Below, one piece after another: positions 1 to 7,170 of a stretch of 12,201 nucleotides of DNA (position 1 is its first letter; each line of letters starts with the position of its first letter). The DNA is from Bacillota bacterium (lineage in GTDB: Bacteria; Bacillota; Bacilli; Lactobacillales; Aerococcaceae), in contig JAEZWY010000170.1 of NCBI GenBank assembly GCA_023442905.1, forward strand, positions 1 to 12,201, read 5' to 3'. A program made the translations under genes and the position numbers. Under the pieces are notes generated by a model. That model did not search any database. It saw nothing but the letters and a program-made list of their open reading frames with translations, and was not told the origin of the DNA.

Positions 1-387
1 ATTATTTGCTGTGGTGAAACATTAGAAACTCGTGAAGCGGGCCAAGAAAAAGAATGGGTTAGCGGACAAATCCGCGCTGCTCTTGAAGGTTTAACTGCTG
101 ATCAAGTTGCACAAGCCGTAATTGCATATGAACCAATTTGGGCAATCGGTACTGGTAAAACAGCTTCTGCTGACGATGCACAAGACATGTCAGCACACAT
201 CCGTGATTTATTATTTGAAATCGCAGGTAAAGAGGCTGCAGACCAAACACGTATTTTATACGGTGGTTCTGTAAAACCAGGAAATATTGCTGAATTACTT
301 GAAAAAGAGGATGTTGACGGTGCGCTCGTAGGAGGAGCTAGTCTGGATGTTACTTCTTACATCGCATTATTAAATGGAGGTAAATAA
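1..387 (+). CDS. tpiA: Triose-phosphate isomerase, 3' part (5' end outside window)
   Basis: This glycolytic enzyme interconverts dihydroxyacetone phosphate and glyceraldehyde 3-phosphate in the cytoplasm. The frame is open from base 1 and gives 128 residues to the TAA at 385-387, about the C-terminal half of a family that is usually near 250 residues. The catalytic-glutamate motif AYEPIWAIGTGKTA is present, with the Glu codon at 130-132. The phosphate-binding C-terminal blocks YGGSVKPGN and DGALVGGASL are also present. The visible part begins at IICCGETLETREAG, matching the conserved CxGE region that precedes the catalytic loop. The end of the gene carries the ribosome binding site of gpmI, so the two are very probably cotranscribed. 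Nothing in the visible part looks damaged. Confidence 0.97.
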   Translation: MICCGETLETREAGQEKEWVSGQIRAALEGLTADQVAQAVIAYEPIWAIGTGKTASADDAQDMSAHIRDLLFEIAGKEAADQTRILYGGSVKPGNIAELLEKEDVDGALVGGASLDVTSYIALLNGGK

Positions 388-390
388 CAC

Positions 391-1923
391 ATGTCTAAAT
401 CACCCGTAGCTATTATTATCTTAGATGGATTCGGTTGGAGAGAAGAATCATATGGTAATGCTGTAGCACAAGCAAATAAACCAAACTTTGACCGTTACTG
501 GAATGAATTTCCACACGCTACAATGAAAGCTTCTGGGTTAGACGTAGGGCTACCTGATGGACAAATGGGTAACTCTGAAGTTGGCCATACAAATATTGGT
601 GCTGGCCGTATTGTATACCAAAGCCTAACTCGAATTGACAAAGCTATAGAAGATGGTGAGTTTGCTGAAAATGAAGCATTAAACGGTGCTTATTCTCACG
701 TAACTAATAATCACTCTGCTTTGCATATCTTTGGATTATTATCTGATGGTGGGGTACATAGTCACTTACGTCATATCGAAGCATTGATTAAAGATGCTAA
801 AGCTAAAGGTGTTGAAAAATTATACCTTCATGCTTTCCTAGACGGACGTGATGTTGATCCACATGCAGCGCCAGGATACATTGAATCGCTTGAAAAAGTA
901 ATGGCTGAAGAGAACTTAGGTCAAATTGCTTCAGTTTCAGGGCGTTACTATGCAATGGACCGTGACAATCGTTGGGAACGTGTACAAAAGGCTTACGATG
1001 TCATCTTTAATGCTAAAGGCGAAACTGGTGAAAACGCAACTGAAGTTGTTAAAGCTAACTATGCTAAAGATGTAACTGATGAATTCGTTGAACCTACTGT
1101 AATTGTTGATGCTGACGGCAAACCAGTAGGGCAGGTAGAAGATAACGATGCAATCATTTTTGCAAACTTCCGTCCTGACCGTGCTATCCAACTTTCAGAT
1201 GCTGTAACTGCTACTGAATGGGATAACTTTGACCGTGGCAACGTGCCAACAAATGTTAAATTTGTATCTATGACGAAATATAAAGATACAATTCCTGCGG
1301 ATATTGCTTTTAAACCAATTGCATTGAAAAATGTATTAGGTCAAGTATTATCAGATAATGGTTTAAACCAATTGCGTATCGCTGAGACTGAAAAATATCC
1401 TCACGTAACATTCTTTATGAATGGTGGGTCAAATGATGAATTTGAAGGCGAAAAACGTATATTAATAAATTCACCAAAAGTTGCAACTTATGACTTGAAA
1501 CCAGAAATGTCTGCTTACGAAGTAACAGATGCATTAGTTGATGAGATTGAAAATGACCGTCAAGATGCAATCATTTTAAACTTTGCCAATCCAGACATGG
1601 TAGGTCACTCTGGTATGTTAGAACCAACTATTAAAGCAATTGAAGCTGTTGATGAATGTTTAGGTCGTGTTGTTGACGCCTTATTAGCTAAAGACGGAAA
1701 AGCCATCATCTTTGCTGACCACGGAAACGCGGATACAGAATTAAATGAAGATGGTTCTCCAAATACTGCACATACAACAGTGCCAGTCCCATTAATTGTG
1801 ACTGAAAAAGGTATTGAATTACGTACAGATGGTCGCTTAGCTGATGTTGCACCAACAATGTTAGATTTATTAAATGTTGATCAACCAGCTGAAATGACTG
1901 GTGAAAGCTTAATTAAACACTAA
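391..1923 (+). CDS. gpmI: 2,3-bisphosphoglycerate-independent phosphoglycerate mutase
   Basis: This enzyme converts 3-phosphoglycerate to 2-phosphoglycerate in glycolysis, using two Mn ions and a phosphoserine intermediate. The product is 510 residues, the normal size for the family. The metal and catalytic residues are visible: D12 in IIILDGFGW, the phosphorylated S62 in GQMGNSEVGH, D402 and H406 in NPDMVGHSG, D443 and H444 in FADHGNAD, and H461 in the NTAHTT motif. The ATG is chosen because a GGAGG sits at 376-380, inside the last codons of tpiA, with only three bases between the tpiA stop and this start. I saw no separate promoter, so the gene probably depends on the upstream glycolytic operon. 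It is unrelated in fold to the 2,3-BPG-dependent mutase GpmA. Confidence 0.97.
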   Translation: MSKSPVAIIILDGFGWREESYGNAVAQANKPNFDRYWNEFPHATMKASGLDVGLPDGQMGNSEVGHTNIGAGRIVYQSLTRIDKAIEDGEFAENEALNGAYSHVTNNHSALHIFGLLSDGGVHSHLRHIEALIKDAKAKGVEKLYLHAFLDGRDVDPHAAPGYIESLEKVMAEENLGQIASVSGRYYAMDRDNRWERVQKAYDVIFNAKGETGENATEVVKANYAKDVTDEFVEPTVIVDADGKPVGQVEDNDAIIFANFRPDRAIQLSDAVTATEWDNFDRGNVPTNVKFVSMTKYKDTIPADIAFKPIALKNVLGQVLSDNGLNQLRIAETEKYPHVTFFMNGGSNDEFEGEKRILINSPKVATYDLKPEMSAYEVTDALVDEIENDRQDAIILNFANPDMVGHSGMLEPTIKAIEAVDECLGRVVDALLAKDGKAIIFADHGNADTELNEDGSPNTAHTTVPVPLIVTEKGIELRTDGRLADVAPTMLDLLNVDQPAEMTGESLIKH

Positions 1924-1934
1924 ACAGTGAATAT

Positions 1935-1960
1935 CCATACCTACTAATTGGTGGGTATGG
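1935..1960 (+). repeat. Hairpin between gpmI and eno
   Basis: A 10-bp inverted repeat (CCATACCTAC / GTGGGTATGG with one G-U pair, 1935-1944 with 1951-1960) has a 6-base loop. No T run follows it, so it is not a standard intrinsic terminator. It may be an mRNA processing or stabilising element, or an attenuating hairpin. It overlaps the spacer of the proposed eno promoter. Confidence 0.55.
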
Positions 1961-1966
1961 TATAAT
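1958..1966 (+). promoter_or_regulatory. Extended -10 promoter upstream of eno
   Basis: TGGTATAAT at 1958-1966 is a perfect extended -10 (TGN plus TATAAT). There is no good -35; the expected place lies inside the hairpin arm. Transcription would start near 1973, leaving a leader of about 44 bases before eno. It would let enolase be made separately from the upstream operon. Confidence 0.5.
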
Positions 1967-2016
1967 ATGAATGTAACAAATTTAAAAATTTATTTTGAAT
2001 TTAAAGGAGAGAAATT

Positions 2017-3318
2017 ATGTCTGCAATTACTGATATTTATGCACGCGAAGTCTTGGACTCACGTGGTAACCCAACTGTAGAAGCTGAAGTTTACACTGAA
2101 GCTGGAGGATTTGGTCGAGGAATCGTTCCTTCTGGTGCTTCAACTGGTGAACATGAAGCTGTTGAATTACGTGACGGTGATAAAGAACGTTACTTAGGTA
2201 AAGGTGTTCAAAACGCTGTAAATAACGTGAACAATGCAATCGCGGATGCAATTATCGGACTTGACGTAACTGATCAAATCGGTATTGACGCTGCTATGAT
2301 CCAATTAGATGGTACAGCAAACAAAGGTAACTTAGGTGCTAACGCTATCTTGGCTGTTTCAATTGCTGCTGCTCGCGCTGCTGCAGATGAATTAAATATT
2401 CCATTATACAACTACTTAGGTGGTTTCAACGCTAAAGTATTACCAACACCAATGATGAACATTGTAAACGGTGGTTCTCACTCAGATGCACCAATCGCTT
2501 TCCAAGAATTCATGATTATTCCAGCTGGTGCTTCTTCATTTAAAGAAGCTTTGCGTTGGGGTGCTGAAACTTTCCACGCATTGAAAAAAATCTTATCTGA
2601 ACGTGGTTTAGAAACTGCTGTTGGTGATGAAGGTGGATTCGCGCCTCGTTTTGACGGTACAGAAGATGCTGTTGAAACTATTATCCAAGCAATCGAAGCT
2701 GCTGGTTACAAACCAGGTGAAGACATGTTCTTAGGTTTCGACTGTGCTTCTTCAGAATTCTTTGAAGATGGCGTTTACAACTACGCTAAATTCGAAGGTG
2801 AAGGCGGAGCTAAACGTAACGCTGAAGAACAAGTAGCATTCTTAGAAGAATTAGTTGCTAAATACCCAATCATTACTATCGAAGATGGTATGGATGAAAA
2901 TGACTGGGACGGTTGGGCATTATTAACTGAAAAATTAGGTGAAAAAGTACAATTAGTTGGTGACGACTTATTCGTAACAAACACTGAAATTTTAGAACGC
3001 GGTATTACTAACCACGTTGGTAACTCAATCTTAATTAAAGTTAACCAAATCGGTACTTTAACTGAAACTTTCAACGCTATTGAAATGGCTAAACGTGCTA
3101 ACTACACAGCTGTAGTATCTCACCGTTCAGGTGAAACAGAAGATTCAACAATCTCTGATATCGCTGTTGCAACTAACGCTGGTCAAATCAAAACTGGTTC
3201 ATTATCACGTACTGACCGTATGGCGAAATACAACCAATTATTACGTATCGAAGATGAATTAGGCGATTTAGCTGAGTACCAAGGTCTAAACGCTTTCTAC
3301 AACTTAGAAAACAAATAA
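2017..3318 (+). CDS. eno: Enolase (phosphopyruvate hydratase)
   Basis: Enolase dehydrates 2-phosphoglycerate to phosphoenolpyruvate; in many Gram-positive bacteria it is also found on the surface as a plasminogen binder. The product is 433 residues, full length for the family. Visible catalytic and Mg-binding residues are E205 in GDEGGFAP, D242 in FDCASSEF, E289 in TIEDGMDENDW, D316 in GDDLFVTN, K341 in ILIKVNQIGT and K392. The substrate-loop motif SGASTGEHEA and the signature SHRSGETEDSTI (R370, S371) are intact. AAAGGAGA at 2003-2010 fixes the ATG. The gene lies 93 bases after gpmI, is probably transcribed both from upstream and from its own extended -10 promoter, and ends at a strong terminator. 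Confidence 0.98.
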   Translation: MSAITDIYAREVLDSRGNPTVEAEVYTEAGGFGRGIVPSGASTGEHEAVELRDGDKERYLGKGVQNAVNNVNNAIADAIIGLDVTDQIGIDAAMIQLDGTANKGNLGANAILAVSIAAARAAADELNIPLYNYLGGFNAKVLPTPMMNIVNGGSHSDAPIAFQEFMIIPAGASSFKEALRWGAETFHALKKILSERGLETAVGDEGGFAPRFDGTEDAVETIIQAIEAAGYKPGEDMFLGFDCASSEFFEDGVYNYAKFEGEGGAKRNAEEQVAFLEELVAKYPIITIEDGMDENDWDGWALLTEKLGEKVQLVGDDLFVTNTEILERGITNHVGNSILIKVNQIGTLTETFNAIEMAKRANYTAVVSHRSGETEDSTISDIAVATNAGQIKTGSLSRTDRMAKYNQLLRIEDELGDLAEYQGLNAFYNLENK

Positions 3319-3325
3319 TTTCTCT

Positions 3326-3355
3326 TAAATTAGGGCAATTTATTGCACCAATTTA
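3326..3355 (+). repeat. Imperfect hairpin just after eno
   Basis: TAAATT (3326-3331) and AATTTA (3350-3355) can pair around an inner GCAA/TTGC stem with a TTTA loop, with mismatches between the two stems. No T run follows. It could protect the 3' end of the eno message, but the pairing is weak. Confidence 0.3.
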
Positions 3356-3397
3356 GGTCGCTATGACACTTTCGAATATTCAGACAGTTAACATCCT

Positions 3398-3433
3398 AGC
3401 GCAGGTACTTCGGTATCTGTGCTTTTTTGTTTT
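3398..3433 (+). terminator. Intrinsic terminator of eno
   Basis: An 11-bp stem (AGCGCAGGTAC / GTATCTGTGCT, two G-U pairs) is closed by the very stable C(UUCG)G tetraloop and followed by T6, G, T4. It lies 80 bases after the eno stop and ends the glycolytic transcription unit. Confidence 0.92.
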
Positions 3434-3468
3434 CGTCAACTTCAACTTAAGTGAAAATCGTGCATACA

Positions 3469-3483
3469 AAGTTGCAGAAAATT
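3469..3483 (+). promoter_or_regulatory. Candidate CodY box upstream of the first oppA-like gene
   Basis: AAGTTGCAGAAAATT matches the CodY consensus AATTTTCWGAAAATT at 13 of 15 positions. It lies about 54 bases upstream of the -35 element of the next gene. CodY is known to repress peptide-uptake (opp) genes in Lactococcus when branched-chain amino acids are plentiful, so the location fits. Binding here is inferred from the motif only. Confidence 0.5.
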
Positions 3484-3536
3484 TTAAAGATTTGTGCGTG
3501 ATCGTTTTTACTGACAAAAATTATAGCTTGATACCA

Positions 3537-3564
3537 TTGACATAATAAAATAATGAGATAAAAT
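3537..3564 (+). promoter_or_regulatory. Promoter of the first oppA-like gene
   Basis: A perfect -35 TTGACA (3537-3542), a 16-base spacer and the -10 TAAAAT (3559-3564, five of six) predict transcription from about 3571. The leader to the ATG at 3605 would be about 34 bases. Confidence 0.75.
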
Positions 3565-3582
3565 GATATATATATTAAAAAT

Positions 3583-5241
3583 ATGTTAGAAGTGGGAGAT
3601 TTCTATGAAGATAAAGAAAAGTTTTTGGTTACGCTAGCAACTGCGGCTTTATTAGGTGCTTGTGGTAGTAATGGGGGGAATACTGAAGCTGCAAATGGGG
3701 AAGCAAGTGCGGTAGTCAATTATGTGGCACCAACTGAAATTGCTACAATGGACTCAGTATTAGTAACAGATATGAATAGTGCTAACTATATTGGACATGT
3801 TCAAGAGGGTTTATATTGGGAAAATGATGTAAATGAAATCCAACCAGCCTTGGCTGAATCATTGCCAGAGGTTTCTGAAGATGGATTAACTTATACAATC
3901 AAAATGCGCGAAGACGCAACTTGGTCAAATGGTGATCAAATTACAGCTCACGATTTTGTATATGCAATTCAACGTTTAGCTAATCCAGATACGGCGGCAC
4001 CATACTCATACTTACTAGCAGGATTTGAAAATGCCGAAGCTATTTTGAATGGTGAACAAGCGGTTGAAGAATTAGGTGTTGAAGCTTTAGACGATTACAC
4101 TATTGAAATTCGTTTAGAAACACCAATTCCATATATTGAAAACTTATTAGCTTTCACGCCATTATATCCACAAAACCAAGCTTTCGTTGAAGAAACAGGG
4201 GATGCATACGGTACTGATTCAGAAAGTCTTGTTTTCTCTGGTCCATTTACTATGACTGACTGGGATGGTACAGGTTTAACTTGGTCGTTAGTGAAAAATG
4301 AAGACTACTATAATGCTGATGAAATTGTCATTGATCAAGTTGATGTTCAAGTAATCAAAGAAGTTTCAACAAATGTGAACTTGTTTGAAGCAGGAGACGT
4401 TGATAATTCACTATTAACAGGGGAATTAGCGAAACAATATCTAAATCATGAAGACGCTGTACAACAAGCGAAAGCGAGAAACTACTGGGTAGCCTTCAAC
4501 TATAATAACGAAGTATTCCAAAATAAAAATCTTCGGGAAGCGATCGACTATGCAATCAACAACGAAGAGTTGGCAACTAATGTAATCGGTGATGGTTCTA
4601 ATCCTGTTTCTACATTTGTTCCAGAAAACTTTATATTCAATCCTGAAACGGAAGAAGATTTCGTATCTGAGGTTGCTATTGAAGACAAATATGATCCAGA
4701 AGAAGCTGCAAGACTATGGGCGATTGCGCAAGATGAATTAGGTGTTGAAACGCTAAGCTTGAGCCTATTAGGTGACGATGATGAGAAGAGTAAAACAACT
4801 GCTGAATATATACAAGGACAAGTAGCCAATAACTTACCTGGTGTGACATTGAATTTACAGAACGTACCTAAGAAAAATCGTCTTAGCCAAGAAGATGCAC
4901 GTGATTATGATTTAGTAATTACTGGTTGGGCTGCTGATTTTGCAGATGGTATTAATTTCTTCGAATTATTTGAAACAGATGGACCATATAACCGTGGTGA
5001 CTATTCAAATGAAGCTTATGATGCACAAATTACTGCTGCGAAAGGCGAGAATGCGAATGATCCAGTGGCAAGATGGGCAAACTTTGTTGAAGCTCAAGAA
5101 GTGCTAACTGAGGATGCTGCTTGGGTGCCGTTATATCAAGAAGTTGAGACACAATTAAGAAATCCTAATCTAGAAGGCATTACCTTCAGATCAGTTGGGA
5201 ACGAATTTGACCTACGAACAGCTAGCCTAACTGCTGAATAA
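3583..5241 (+). CDS. oppA: Peptide-binding lipoprotein of an ABC transporter (OppA family), first copy; signal peptide apparently frameshifted
   Basis: This is an SBP_bac_5 / OppA-type extracellular peptide receptor that would hand peptides to OppBC. The 552-residue frame contains family blocks such as EDATWSNGD, PDTAAPYSYL, SGPFTMTDWDG, AEYIQGQ and YDLVITGWAADFADG, and a lipobox LGAC with the Cys codon at 3661-3663. The first ATG of the open frame (3583) has no ribosome binding site and gives an acidic N-terminus unlike a signal peptide. The ATG with a good Shine-Dalgarno is 3605, in another frame, and it stops at 3635. One extra T in the T5 run at 3622-3626 would restore MKIKKSFLVTLATAALLGAC, a textbook lipoprotein signal. 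The gene may therefore be a fresh pseudogene, phase-variable, or carry a sequencing error; the rest is intact. It is a clear paralog of the next gene. Substrate preference cannot be read from sequence. Confidence 0.85.
   Translation: MLEVGDFYEDKEKFLVTLATAALLGACGSNGGNTEAANGEASAVVNYVAPTEIATMDSVLVTDMNSANYIGHVQEGLYWENDVNEIQPALAESLPEVSEDGLTYTIKMREDATWSNGDQITAHDFVYAIQRLANPDTAAPYSYLLAGFENAEAILNGEQAVEELGVEALDDYTIEIRLETPIPYIENLLAFTPLYPQNQAFVEETGDAYGTDSESLVFSGPFTMTDWDGTGLTWSLVKNEDYYNADEIVIDQVDVQVIKEVSTNVNLFEAGDVDNSLLTGELAKQYLNHEDAVQQAKARNYWVAFNYNNEVFQNKNLREAIDYAINNEELATNVIGDGSNPVSTFVPENFIFNPETEEDFVSEVAIEDKYDPEEAARLWAIAQDELGVETLSLSLLGDDDEKSKTTAEYIQGQVANNLPGVTLNLQNVPKKNRLSQEDARDYDLVITGWAADFADGINFFELFETDGPYNRGDYSNEAYDAQITAAKGENANDPVARWANFVEAQEVLTEDAAWVPLYQEVETQLRNPNLEGITFRSVGNEFDLRTASLTAE
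3594..3637 (+). other. Ribosome binding site and frameshifted start of the first oppA
   Basis: GGGAG at 3594-3598 lies six bases before ATG 3605. From that ATG the reading is MKIKKSFWLR followed by TAG at 3635-3637. Moving back one base at the T5 run (3622-3626) joins the lipoprotein frame. No canonical X-XXY-YYZ slippery heptamer is present, so programmed frameshifting is less likely than a deletion. Fallback in-frame starts (ATG 3583, GTG 3592, TTG 3625) lack a proper ribosome binding site or the Lys-rich n-region. Confidence 0.7.
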
Positions 5242-5266
5242 TAAATACAATAATTGAACAAGTGTC

Positions 5267-5308
5267 AAGACAACCGTTGATTAAATATCAGCGGTTGTCT
5301 TTATTTAT
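5267..5308 (+). terminator. Intrinsic terminator after the first oppA-like gene
   Basis: A 14-bp stem (AAGACAACCGTTGA, 5267-5280, with 5288-5301, one G-U pair) has a 7-base loop and is followed by a T-rich tail. It lies 25 bases after the stop and separates the two oppA transcripts. Confidence 0.88.
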
Positions 5309-5320
5309 GAGGGGATTATG

Positions 5321-5336
5321 AATTTTCCATGAAAAT
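5321..5336 (+). promoter_or_regulatory. CodY-like inverted repeat upstream of the second oppA
   Basis: AATTTTCCATGAAAAT carries the perfect left half of the CodY consensus (AATTTTC). It also carries a GAAAAT right half, but with three bases between the halves instead of one. The arms ATTTTC/GAAAAT are exact inverted repeats ending 15 bases before the -35. It may be a degenerate CodY site or another operator. Confidence 0.35.
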
Positions 5337-5351
5337 AATGAGAAGAAAAGA

Positions 5352-5380
5352 TTGACAACGGATTCAATATCTAGTAAATT
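5352..5380 (+). promoter_or_regulatory. Promoter of the second oppA
   Basis: A perfect -35 TTGACA (5352-5357), a 17-base spacer and the -10 TAAATT (5375-5380, four of six) predict a start near 5387 and a leader of about 54 bases before ATG 5441. Confidence 0.7.
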
Positions 5381-5440
5381 GTCTCCATGTTGTAATAAAT
5401 ATCTAATTAAGCTTTCTGCTTAAATATGGAGGATGTTCTT

Positions 5441-7111
5441 ATGGAAAGAAAAAGTTTATTTAAATCACTTGCAGTGATTGGTTTATCAGGTTTAGTTTTA
5501 GCAGCCTGTGGTAATGGAAGTGACAATTCAGGTTCAACTGGATCTGGCGATAGCGGACAAGTATTGAACTGGACGACAACTTCTGAATTACCAACAATGG
5601 ATACGACAATGGTTACAGATACAGTTTCATTTGATATGATGAACAACGTTAATGAAGGTTTATACCGTCAAAATGCTGAAGGTGAATATGAAGCTGGTGT
5701 ATTAGACGGCGAACCGGAAATTTCTGAAGACGGTTCTGTATACACATACAAAATTAAAGAAGATGCTACATGGTCAAATGGCGACCCTGTAACAGCTAAT
5801 GACTTTGTATATGCATGGCAACGTTTAGTTGATCCTGATACAGCAGCGCCATACTCATACTTAGCTGATGGTATCATCCAAAATGCAACTGAAATCATCG
5901 GTGGCGAAATGGAACCTTCAGAATTAGGTGCTGTTGCTGTAGATGAAAAAACATTAGAAGTAACATATGCGAAACCAGTGCCATACTTAGAAGGTTTACT
6001 ATCAATGGCACCGTTCTACCCACTTAACCAAACATACGTGGAAGAACAAGGTGACAGTTATGCAACTAACTCAGATACAGTTTTATATAATGGACCATTT
6101 GCCTTAACTGGTTGGGATGGTACAAACTTGAACTGGTCATTAGCGAAAAATGATAGCTATTGGGATGCAGACAATGTTCAATTAGATACTATTAATTATC
6201 AAGTACTAAAGGAAACTTCAACAGCATTAAACCTATTTGATTCTGGTGAAATTGACTACACAACTGTTTCAGGGGAATATGTAGCAGCGCGCGAGGGTGA
6301 TCCAAACATGGATAACTCACCTGAATCATCAGTATTCTTTATCAAGATGAACCAAGAACGTAACGGTGAAGAAACACCATTAGCGAATACAAATATTCGT
6401 CGTGGTATCGCACAAGCAATTGACAAACAATCATTTGCGGACCAAGTGTTACAAAATGGCTCGCTACCTGCTGACTATTTAGTACCAGAAGGATTAGCAA
6501 GTAATCCATCAACAGATGTTGACTTCCGTGAAGATTCAACTGAAGGTACAGGATTTGTTGACTATGATGTTGAATCTGCACAAGAAGCATTCAATGCTGG
6601 TTTAGAAGAGTTAGGTACTGACTCTATCACACTTGAATTATTAGTAGATGATACAGAAAATGCGAAACGTTCAGCTGAATATATCCAAGGACAATTGCAA
6701 ACAAACCTACCAGGTTTACAAGTACAAATTGTTTCAGTTCCATTCAAGAACCGTGTAGCAGCTAATAATAGTCAGGACTACGATTTACAAATCTCAGGTT
6801 GGGGTGCTGACTATGCTGACCCAATTAACTACCTAGAATTGTTCGTAACTGATGGAAATAATAATAATTCTGGCTACTCAAATGAAGAGTACGATGCGTT
6901 AATCCAAGCAGCATCAGATGAAACTGAAGACTTAGATAAACGTTGGAGCGATTTAGTCGCGGCTGAGTCTTTAATTTTAGAAGAAGCCGGTATCGCACCA
7001 CTATACCAACGTTATGGTGCTTACTTAGAACAACCATCTGTTGAAGGCGTTGTTCACCACCAAGTTGGTGCATCAACTTCATTCAAATGGGCTTCAAAAA
7101 CAGCAGAATAA
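5441..7111 (+). CDS. oppA: Oligopeptide-binding lipoprotein OppA, second copy
   Basis: This is the extracellular substrate-binding lipoprotein (SBP_bac_5 family) that captures oligopeptides for the OppBCDF transporter downstream. From ATG 5441 it has 556 residues, normal for Gram-positive OppA. It begins with a Lys/Arg n-region, a hydrophobic core and the lipobox LAAC with lipidated C23, followed by a Gly/Ser/Asn-rich linker. Family blocks include EDATWSNGD, PDTAAPYSYL, YNGPFALTGWDG, AEYIQGQ and YDLQISGWGADYADP. GGAGG at 5428-5432, eight bases before 5441, sets the start; an in-frame ATG at 5426 overlaps that site and is rejected. It shares many blocks with the preceding gene, which indicates tandem duplication and divergence. 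It has its own promoter and terminator, so receptor dosage can be set apart from the membrane components. Confidence 0.93.
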   Translation: MERKSLFKSLAVIGLSGLVLAACGNGSDNSGSTGSGDSGQVLNWTTTSELPTMDTTMVTDTVSFDMMNNVNEGLYRQNAEGEYEAGVLDGEPEISEDGSVYTYKIKEDATWSNGDPVTANDFVYAWQRLVDPDTAAPYSYLADGIIQNATEIIGGEMEPSELGAVAVDEKTLEVTYAKPVPYLEGLLSMAPFYPLNQTYVEEQGDSYATNSDTVLYNGPFALTGWDGTNLNWSLAKNDSYWDADNVQLDTINYQVLKETSTALNLFDSGEIDYTTVSGEYVAAREGDPNMDNSPESSVFFIKMNQERNGEETPLANTNIRRGIAQAIDKQSFADQVLQNGSLPADYLVPEGLASNPSTDVDFREDSTEGTGFVDYDVESAQEAFNAGLEELGTDSITLELLVDDTENAKRSAEYIQGQLQTNLPGLQVQIVSVPFKNRVAANNSQDYDLQISGWGADYADPINYLELFVTDGNNNNSGYSNEEYDALIQAASDETEDLDKRWSDLVAAESLILEEAGIAPLYQRYGAYLEQPSVEGVVHHQVGASTSFKWASKTAE

Positions 7112-7137
7112 GTATTTAGTTAATATTCGTGAGTAAT

Positions 7138-7170
7138 AAAAACAACCCGCCAAATGGTGGGTTGTTTTTA
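7138..7170 (+). terminator. Intrinsic terminator after the second oppA
   Basis: A 14-bp stem (7138-7151 with 7156-7169, one G-U pair) has an AAAT loop. A5 on the left and T5 on the right are part of the stem, so it could act on both strands. It lies 26 bases after the stop. Confidence 0.88.

Noticed and set aside
3447..3465. Possible catabolite-response (cre) or palindromic operator near TTCAACTTAAGTGAA
   Set aside because: The nearby TGAAAATCG has one base too many for the cre consensus, and the CTTAAG palindrome alone is too short to support a call.
3363..3545. 60-codon + strand ORF downstream of eno
   Set aside because: It runs through the eno terminator and into the next promoter, has no ribosome binding site, and its sequence is not protein-like. 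It is an accidental frame.
3605..3640. Programmed -1 ribosomal frameshift in the first oppA
   Set aside because: There is no X-XXY-YYZ heptamer in the correct phase and no obvious stimulatory stem directly after it. A simple T deletion explains the data better.
5441..5520. Lipoprotein signal peptides as sources of enterococcal-type sex pheromones
   Set aside because: The hydrophobic tail (SGLVLA) is generic for lipoprotein signals. Nothing in the window, such as a responder or conjugative genes, supports pheromone activity.
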